From assembly GCA_030609125.1 (NCBI GenBank), contig JAUWCW010000023.1, forward strand, positions 1-12,738: DNA of 12,738 nucleotides, in the 5' to 3' direction. Shown here piece by piece: positions 8,419 to 12,738 of this stretch; the first letter of the stretch is position 1; every line of letters begins with the position of its first letter. Below the pieces are notes generated by a model. That model saw nothing but the letters and a program-made list of their open reading frames with translations. It searched no databases and had not been told where the DNA came from. The translations under genes and the position numbers were made by a program. The stretch is from JAUWCW01 sp030609125 [NCBI: Candidatus Rokuibacteriota bacterium]. Lineage in GTDB: Bacteria > JAUVQV01.

Positions 8419-9960
8419 TCATCCCGGGCTCTGCAGCCCGTCTTTCTCGCTGAAGATCTCGGCCTCGAAGGTTGAGATGGAGCTCCCTTCCTTCCACTCG
8501 TCGGGGCCCAGGCCCGCCTTGCGGCAGGTCTGCTCGAGGAAGGTGACGCGGTCCCACCCGTATTCGGAAGCCACCTGCGGGAGGAGGACGCCGGACCGGA
8601 AGCCCTTGGTGATGTGGAGCCCGTGCCGTCCCACCTCTATCTTCTCCGCGCCGTCGAGGGGCGTGAGGGGCGTCAGGGCCGATATCTCCAGCTCGATCAG
8701 GGGAAGTTCCCTCTTTGAGAGGGGCGGGAAGCGGGGGTCCTGCACCGCCGCGGCGACGGCCATGTCGGAAACGGTCCGGTAGAGGGGCTTGGCGTCGCGG
8801 ATCCCGAAGTTGCCGATGCAGCCCCGGAGCTTGCCGTTGATCTTGATGGTGACGAAGGCGCCCTGGGGCTTCCTGAGGGCCGGATTGCCAGTTTCCGGCT
8901 CCGGCGCCCGACCGGTGTTGACGGCCCCCTCGATGGCCTTGCGGGCCAGGGCGAGGAGCTCTTTTTTCGAGGCCTCGTCGAGCCTGCCGCCCTCCTCCTC
9001 CCCGCCGCCGCTTTCCCGGTAGAAGGCAATGGCGGCGTAGCCGACCACTGCGTCCTTGGGTCCCGCCGTGTCCCCGGAGTTGGCGTGCCTGAGAAGAACC
9101 CCTTCCCGAACGCCCATCCTGTGGACCGCGGAGATCACTGAGAGCACCGGACGGAGGCCGCAGAGCTCGGCCTTGCGCGAGCGGATGTCGCGGTTCAGCC
9201 CTTCGCTGTCCAGGGCCAGAACGGAGCGGAGCGTGAGCCGGTCCATCAGGTTGGCCAGGTCGTAGTTCTTGTAGTGGGACCAGTCCGAGCTGGCCACGAG
9301 AAGAAGGCCGCCCGCCGCGGCTTTTTCCGCGAGCAGGCCGGTGAAGGCCTCCTCGGCCCCCGGGTCGTGGCCCCCGATGACGGCCATGACGAGCTTGAAA
9401 TTCTTCAGCGACCGCTGCAGGAAGGGGACCTGCACCTCCAGGGAGTGCTCGTCGCTGTGAGCTTCGGGGAGATAGGCGATATTTTCATGGGACTCGAGGA
9501 GGGAGGCGATAAGCCCCCGGTCGCACGGTATGGCCCCGAGGGGAGACTGGAAAGACTCCGCGTCGAGGATGGAGATGCCCTGGAAAGGGACGCGGTGACT
9601 GGGACCGATGACCACCACGGTGCCGTAGTTCCTGTCCCGGACGGCGTTGTAGGCGTAGGCTGCTATCGGTCCGGAGTACCGGTAGCCGGCGTGTGGAACG
9701 ACGATCGCCGCCGGGTCGTCCGCCCTGGCAGGGGCGGGGGCTTCTTCCAGCATCCGGTCGACCCGCCGTGCGAGCTCCTCCGGATCGCCGCGGTATTCGA
9801 CGAACTGCAGGCTGATGGCATTCATGGGCATCGCTCCTTCCACCGGGGCGGCCGCCGCGAGCCGTCCCCCGATCTGCTCTCCGGCCCCGAGAGGAACCGG
9901 CCCCCAGAAGGCGGCGGCGAGGGCGGCCGGCGCCATTGTCAGAAGAAAGAGCAGTCTCAT
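8419..9960 (-). CDS. amrB/amrA: Exported Memo-AMMECR1 fusion (AmmeMemoRadiSam proteins B and A)
   Basis: This gene fuses two domains of unknown biochemical role that recur together with a radical SAM enzyme in bacteria and archaea. The Memo domain covers about 47-315 and keeps the residues that line the metal-binding pocket of human MEMO1: His90 (VPHAGYRYSG), His122 (IGPSHR), His229 (SSDWSHY) and Cys267 (ELCGLRP), together with DEHSLEVQVPFL. The AMMECR1 domain covers about 328-505 with its hallmark LRGCIG at 378-383. The 513-residue protein begins MRLLFLLTMAPAALAAA, a likely Sec signal peptide or membrane anchor, so the fusion probably works outside the cytoplasm. A good ribosome-binding site, AGGAG (9964-9968), precedes the ATG. 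It is the last gene of the five-gene operon, 12 bases after a 60-residue Tat-like peptide. The final residues KDGLQSPG extend past the usual family end. Confidence 0.93.
   Translation of the reverse strand: MRLLFLLTMAPAALAAAFWGPVPLGAGEQIGGRLAAAAPVEGAMPMNAISLQFVEYRGDPEELARRVDRMLEEAPAPARADDPAAIVVPHAGYRYSGPIAAYAYNAVRDRNYGTVVVIGPSHRVPFQGISILDAESFQSPLGAIPCDRGLIASLLESHENIAYLPEAHSDEHSLEVQVPFLQRSLKNFKLVMAVIGGHDPGAEEAFTGLLAEKAAAGGLLLVASSDWSHYKNYDLANLMDRLTLRSVLALDSEGLNRDIRSRKAELCGLRPVLSVISAVHRMGVREGVLLRHANSGDTAGPKDAVVGYAAIAFYRESGGGEEEGGRLDEASKKELLALARKAIEGAVNTGRAPEPETGNPALRKPQGAFVTIKINGKLRGCIGNFGIRDAKPLYRTVSDMAVAAAVQDPRFPPLSKRELPLIELEISALTPLTPLDGAEKIEVGRHGLHITKGFRSGVLLPQVASEYGWDRVTFLEQTCRKAGLGPDEWKEGSSISTFEAEIFSEKDGLQSPG
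8425..8447 (+). terminator. Possible mscS terminator inside the end of the convergent gene
   Basis: CGGGCT (8425-8430) and AGCCCG (8435-8440) form a 6-bp GC-rich stem with a CTGC loop, followed by TCTTTCT. It lies 29 bases after the mscS stop, within the last codons of the minus-strand Memo-AMMECR1 gene. The T-run is short and interrupted, so the call is weak. Confidence 0.35.
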
Positions 9961-9972
9961 GTTCTCCTGTCC

Positions 9973-10155
9973 TTACCTTATTTTGCGGTACCAGCGGGCC
10001 TCATGCCCCCTCAGAGCGCCGCGGCCCCCCGGGAGGAGGCGGATTCCCGGTATTCGTCCCGCCAGGGCGAAAAGGAGAGCGGCGGCGTTCCAGATCAGGA
10101 ACCGTCTCCTCCCGTCCAGGCGGGGGGCCTTTTCGTGCTCCGGCGCTCTTTTCAT
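9973..10155 (-). CDS. 60-residue peptide with Tat-like signal, unknown function
   Basis: I do not recognise this protein. The ATG at 10155 overlaps the stop of the radical SAM gene (ATGA), and the TAA lies 12 bases before the Memo-AMMECR1 start, which supports a real coupled gene; a GTG six bases upstream shares the frame. Residues 16-20 read RRRFL, fitting the twin-arginine pattern RRxFL. A hydrophobic stretch (21-33) ending in ALA at 30-32 follows, a possible signal-peptidase site. Cleavage there would release 28 residues rich in Arg and Gly, ending GHEARWYRKIR. That ending resembles the segment usually found just before the first Cys motif of AmmeMemoRadiSam radical SAM enzymes. It could be an exported peptide, a membrane-anchored partner, or a remnant of a radical SAM N-terminus. 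Moderate confidence that it is expressed. Confidence 0.55.
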   Translation of the reverse strand: MKRAPEHEKAPRLDGRRRFLIWNAAALLFALAGRIPGIRLLPGGRGALRGHEARWYRKIR

Positions 10156-11123
10156 GACCACACTCCGGCAATCGGGGTTGCGCAGACGGGGCAGAGCCCG
10201 TTGCGAAGCCTGTTTTTTCTGACAAAGTACCCCACCCTGCTGATGAGGCGTGTCCGGCAGTTCGGGCAGAAGGTGTTGGAGCGCTCGTCGTAGGGAACGT
10301 TGCCGGTGTAGACGTAGCGGATGCCGGCGTCGAGGGCCGTCTCATGCGCTTTCCAGAGGGTCTCGAGAGGCGTGGGGGGGAGCTTCTGCAGGCGGTAATG
10401 GGGATGGAAGCGGGAGAAGTGCAGGGGGACGTCCGGGCCGAGGTCTCCAGCTATCCAGCGGCACATCTCCCGTATCATGCCCGGATCGTCGTTCAGGGTC
10501 GGAACGATGAGGTTCGTCAGCTCGACCATGACCCCGAGCTTCACCGAAAGCGCTATGGCGTCAAGCACCGGCTGGAGCCTGCCGCCGCAGACCTTCCGGT
10601 AGTAGTCGTCGGTAAACCCCTTGAGGTCGATATTGGCGGCGTCGATGTGGGGCGCAAGTTCGCGAAGAGGGTCGGGGTTGATGTAGGCCCCCGTCACCCA
10701 GATGTTGCGCAGGCCCCTGCTCCGGGCGAGCCGGGCGGTGTCGAGCATGTACTCGAAGAAGATCACCGGCTCCGAATAGGTGTAGGCGATGGAGCGGCAC
10801 CCCTTTTCGAGGGCGAGGGATACGACCTGCTCCGGCTCGAGGCTTCCGTTGCGGGTCTCCTCCGGGTTGGCCTGCGAGATCTCCCAGTTCTGGCAGAACT
10901 TGCAGGTCAGGTTGCAGCCGGCGGTGGCGAGAGAGAAGGCGCTCGTTCCGGGGAGCATGTGAAAGATGGGTTTCTTCTCGATGGGATCGACGTGGACGGC
11001 GCAGGGTTTGCCGTAGACGAGCGAGTAGAGTTTGCCGTCCCGGTTGATCCGCACCCGGCAGACTCCGACCTGGTAGTTTTCGAGGACGCACTCGGTCGGG
11101 CAGAGCCGGCACTGAACGGTCAT
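10152..11123 (-). CDS. amrS: AmmeMemoRadiSam system radical SAM enzyme
   Basis: This 323-residue enzyme belongs to the radical SAM family related to pyruvate formate-lyase activases; it would cleave SAM to a 5'-deoxyadenosyl radical to modify an unknown substrate. The cluster-binding CxxxCxxC is Cys70, Cys74, Cys77 (GCNLTCKFCQNW). A second Cys set, Cys5, Cys8, Cys12 and Cys22, sits at the very N-terminus, and a zinc-ribbon-like pair of CPxC motifs at 286-289 and 311-314. The phrase AVHVDPIEKKPIFHMLPG is typical of the AmmeMemoRadiSam group. The ATG at 11123 has a strong GGAGGAG site. Compared with relatives that start with an E-A-x-Y-Y-type segment, it starts late, directly at the first Cys motif; that segment is found instead at the end of the upstream 75-residue protein. 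No signal peptide is seen, so the enzyme itself appears cytoplasmic. Confidence 0.95.
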   Translation of the reverse strand: MTVQCRLCPTECVLENYQVGVCRVRINRDGKLYSLVYGKPCAVHVDPIEKKPIFHMLPGTSAFSLATAGCNLTCKFCQNWEISQANPEETRNGSLEPEQVVSLALEKGCRSIAYTYSEPVIFFEYMLDTARLARSRGLRNIWVTGAYINPDPLRELAPHIDAANIDLKGFTDDYYRKVCGGRLQPVLDAIALSVKLGVMVELTNLIVPTLNDDPGMIREMCRWIAGDLGPDVPLHFSRFHPHYRLQKLPPTPLETLWKAHETALDAGIRYVYTGNVPYDERSNTFCPNCRTRLISRVGYFVRKNRLRNGLCPVCATPIAGVWS

Positions 11124-11347
11124 CGCCTCTCCTCCGTTCCATCCATCACCTTATAATATAGTCCCTCCCTCCAGGAAAGGTCGGCCTTGACGAGGACCTT
11201 CTCGTAGTATTCGCGCCGCCGCCGCAGGGCCTCCCTGCCGTAGGGCGGGTAGTAGGAGTCCCACACGGCCTGCACGACCACCAGGGTGAGCAGAAGGGAC
11301 GTGAGGGCCACGGCCAGGGAAAAGGAGCTGGTCCCGAACCTGGTCAT
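11120..11347 (-). CDS. 75-residue single-pass membrane protein, unknown function
   Basis: I do not recognise a family. It overlaps the upstream gene and the radical SAM gene by four bases each (ATGA at both ends), strong evidence that it is translated. A hydrophobic helix spans about residues 8-28, followed by a tyrosine-rich turn (WDSYYPPYG), an arginine-rich helix (REALRRRREYYEKV) and the ending SWREGLYYKVMDGTEERR. The part up to VMDG resembles the N-terminus normally present on AmmeMemoRadiSam radical SAM enzymes. The last codons, for TEERR, form the radical SAM gene's ribosome-binding site. The codons CTA-TAT-TAT near the end are unusually AT-rich for this DNA. It may be a detached membrane anchor or docking subunit for the radical SAM enzyme, or the result of a frameshift that split one gene. 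The GGAGG before its ATG is very close. Confidence 0.68.
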   Translation of the reverse strand: MTRFGTSSFSLAVALTSLLLTLVVVQAVWDSYYPPYGREALRRRREYYEKVLVKADLSWREGLYYKVMDGTEERR

Positions 11348-12732
11348 TCCTCCCTCGGGAGGAAATGCTTCCGGATAACGTCCAGCGGGGGGTCGGAGCT
11401 GCTGCGGACGAAGGCGAGGCTTACTCCCTCCATCGGTGAGGCGGCGGAGAGGGCCCGGTCCAGCTCATCCCCGGGCAGCAGCTGGTGGGTGTCCCAGTCG
11501 AGGGACTGGATCTTCATGATGACCCTTTCCGGCCGGCCCACCTCGCTGACCGCCCGGCGGCTCATGGAGGTGAGGACGTCGAGAGCCTCGGCGCCGGAGA
11601 GGGAGAGTTCCTTGCCGATCTGGCGGTGATAGCTCATGAGGCTGAAGTAGTCGAAGGGGTATCCCCGGGCCGCGCTCAGGTCCTGTGCATACCAGGCGAG
11701 GGCCATCCTGGGATTGAGAACGGCTTCGTAGTACAGGTTCAGGGCGAAGCGCAGCTCCGGCCTGACACGGCGGGCCGTGTCCATCAGCTCCCAGGCAAGC
11801 TCCAGGAGCCGGCGGTTCTTCCACGACACCCAGTCCCAGAAGGCGGGCCGGTACATGTCCGGGGAGAAGAGAGGGAGAAAGGGGCCGGGGCCGTCCATGC
11901 GGAAGAGCGTTTCGGGGGAAACCGCCACCCCCCCGTCTTCCATGTAGGCGCCCACCGCCTCGGGGCTGAGGCCCTCGCCGGTGCGCATGACCAGGTCGTC
12001 CTGGAAGAGAATGCCGTCGATGTCGTAGGCCGCCAGGTCTTTGAAGACCTCGAAGAGGGTCGCCCTCACTTTGGGGTGGAAGATGTTCAGGGAGTGCGAA
12101 GGCAGGACCTTGCCCGTCTCCAGATCAAGGGTGAGCTCCGCCAGGTCGGGCCGCTCGGCGAGAAGCCACTCGCAGCGGCGGGTGGTCATCCAGGCGAAGA
12201 TCGAAAGCCCGAGGCGGCGGCAGACAGGAATGATGGCGGAGAGGTAATCTTCCAGGACCGGTGCGGCGTCGGTCTGAAAGTACACGCCGCTGCGGGCCGA
12301 GGGGCCGCCCCTGAAGAGGGGCCGGTCTCCATAGTTGTGAAAGACGCGTATGAAGACCGTGTTGACCCCCGCGTCGCGGAGGCGGACGAGGTTGGCCTCG
12401 ATGTCCTCGATCGTCTTCCCCTCGAAGAGCAGGACCTGGGCGATCTTCAGGCGCTCCCGGCGGTCGTCCGCACCCTCTGCGGACTGGATCTGAAGCCCCA
12501 GGGCCTGACGGCACGCCTCCTGAAGGACCCGCAGTTCCCAGGCCCGGGGCCACTCGGGAAAGCGCTCCTGCGTCAGGCGCAGAAGCTCCAGCGCCTCCGG
12601 GGAGCGTCCCTCGCTCATCAGGGTGCGCGCCCGCCCGAGACTCTCCTCGGGCGAGGGAACAGGCGCCTCCTGGCCGAAGGCGCCAAAGGCCGTGAAAAGA
12701 CAGAAAAAGCCGGCCGCCAAGCCGCCCCTCAT
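11344..12732 (-). CDS. Exported PgaB-like glycoside-hydrolase-domain (GHL13) protein
   Basis: The protein resembles the C-terminal glycosidase-like domain (GHL13, Pfam PF14883) of PgaB, which acts on poly-beta-1,6-N-acetylglucosamine in the periplasm. It lacks PgaB's N-terminal deacetylase domain. A signal peptide is visible at 1-20 (ending FGAFG before QEAP). Residues about 30-75 look like one TPR-type helical pair. The barrel domain covers about 95-455, with family-like phrases SIFAWMTTRRCEWL (177-190), LNIFHPKVR (215-223), DGILFQDD (239-246, with the acidic pair expected in the active site), AWYAQDL (346-352) and DYFSLMSYH (361-369). It could hydrolyse an envelope or matrix polysaccharide, or only bind it. 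The ATG at 12730-12732 is six bases from the window edge, so its ribosome-binding site and true start cannot be verified. It overlaps the 75-residue gene by four bases and is the first gene of the operon seen here. Confidence 0.8.
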   Translation of the reverse strand: MRGGLAAGFFCLFTAFGAFGQEAPVPSPEESLGRARTLMSEGRSPEALELLRLTQERFPEWPRAWELRVLQEACRQALGLQIQSAEGADDRRERLKIAQVLLFEGKTIEDIEANLVRLRDAGVNTVFIRVFHNYGDRPLFRGGPSARSGVYFQTDAAPVLEDYLSAIIPVCRRLGLSIFAWMTTRRCEWLLAERPDLAELTLDLETGKVLPSHSLNIFHPKVRATLFEVFKDLAAYDIDGILFQDDLVMRTGEGLSPEAVGAYMEDGGVAVSPETLFRMDGPGPFLPLFSPDMYRPAFWDWVSWKNRRLLELAWELMDTARRVRPELRFALNLYYEAVLNPRMALAWYAQDLSAARGYPFDYFSLMSYHRQIGKELSLSGAEALDVLTSMSRRAVSEVGRPERVIMKIQSLDWDTHQLLPGDELDRALSAASPMEGVSLAFVRSSSDPPLDVIRKHFLPREE

Positions 12733-12738
12733 CGCTGC

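Noticed and set aside
9274-10293. + strand frame of about 340 codons opposite Memo-AMMECR1 and the small peptide
   Set aside because: It spans several genuine minus-strand genes with matching overlaps and ribosome-binding sites and has no recognisable domain.
10344-11156. + strand frame opposite the radical SAM gene
   Set aside because: Antisense of a gene with complete Cys motifs; low-complexity product.

Overview
The window is compact, GC-rich bacterial chromosome (roughly two-thirds G+C by eye). The longest stretch without a gene is 117 bases (2920-3036), and no tRNA, rRNA, CRISPR array, transposase or phage gene was seen. The gene families, a Memo/AMMECR1/radical SAM cluster, a short 'archaeal/thermophile-type' AhcY and small dispersed palindromes suggest an anaerobic or deep-branching Gram-negative such as a deltaproteobacterial (Desulfobacterota) or Nitrospirota-like lineage. 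That placement is an inference of low confidence.

The left half (1-7263, + strand) is mostly housekeeping. It opens with the 3' part of fabF (fatty acid elongation), then rnc (RNase III) and der (ribosome-assembly GTPase), which overlap by 4 bases. A strong sigma70-like promoter (2926-2954) starts a two-gene metK-ahcY operon that makes SAM and clears SAH; it ends in a textbook intrinsic terminator (5500-5534). Fourteen bases after the terminator come two overlapping ABC ATPases of the ECF (energy-coupling factor) type, with no T or S component beside them. Their motifs predict one normal and one degenerate ATP site in the heterodimer. The 3' end of the second ATPase gene is made of a G-rich repeat-like element, followed by a second small palindrome.

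Next is an MscS-type mechanosensitive channel (7344-8396, + strand), which converges on the right-hand operon.

The right third (8419-12732) is one minus-strand operon of five genes, read right to left: an exported PgaB-like glycosidase-domain (GHL13) protein, a 75-residue single-pass membrane protein, the AmmeMemoRadiSam radical SAM enzyme, a 60-residue peptide with a Tat-like signal, and an apparently exported Memo-AMMECR1 fusion. The first three junctions are 4-base ATGA stop/start overlaps and the last is a 12-base gap, so the five proteins are probably made together. AmmeMemoRadiSam is a widespread conserved trio of unknown function. The new elements here are two small membrane or export-targeted proteins flanking the radical SAM enzyme. 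Both end in a motif resembling the N-terminus that this radical SAM family usually carries. This operon is the best candidate in the window for an undescribed system, perhaps modifying envelope glycans or proteins.
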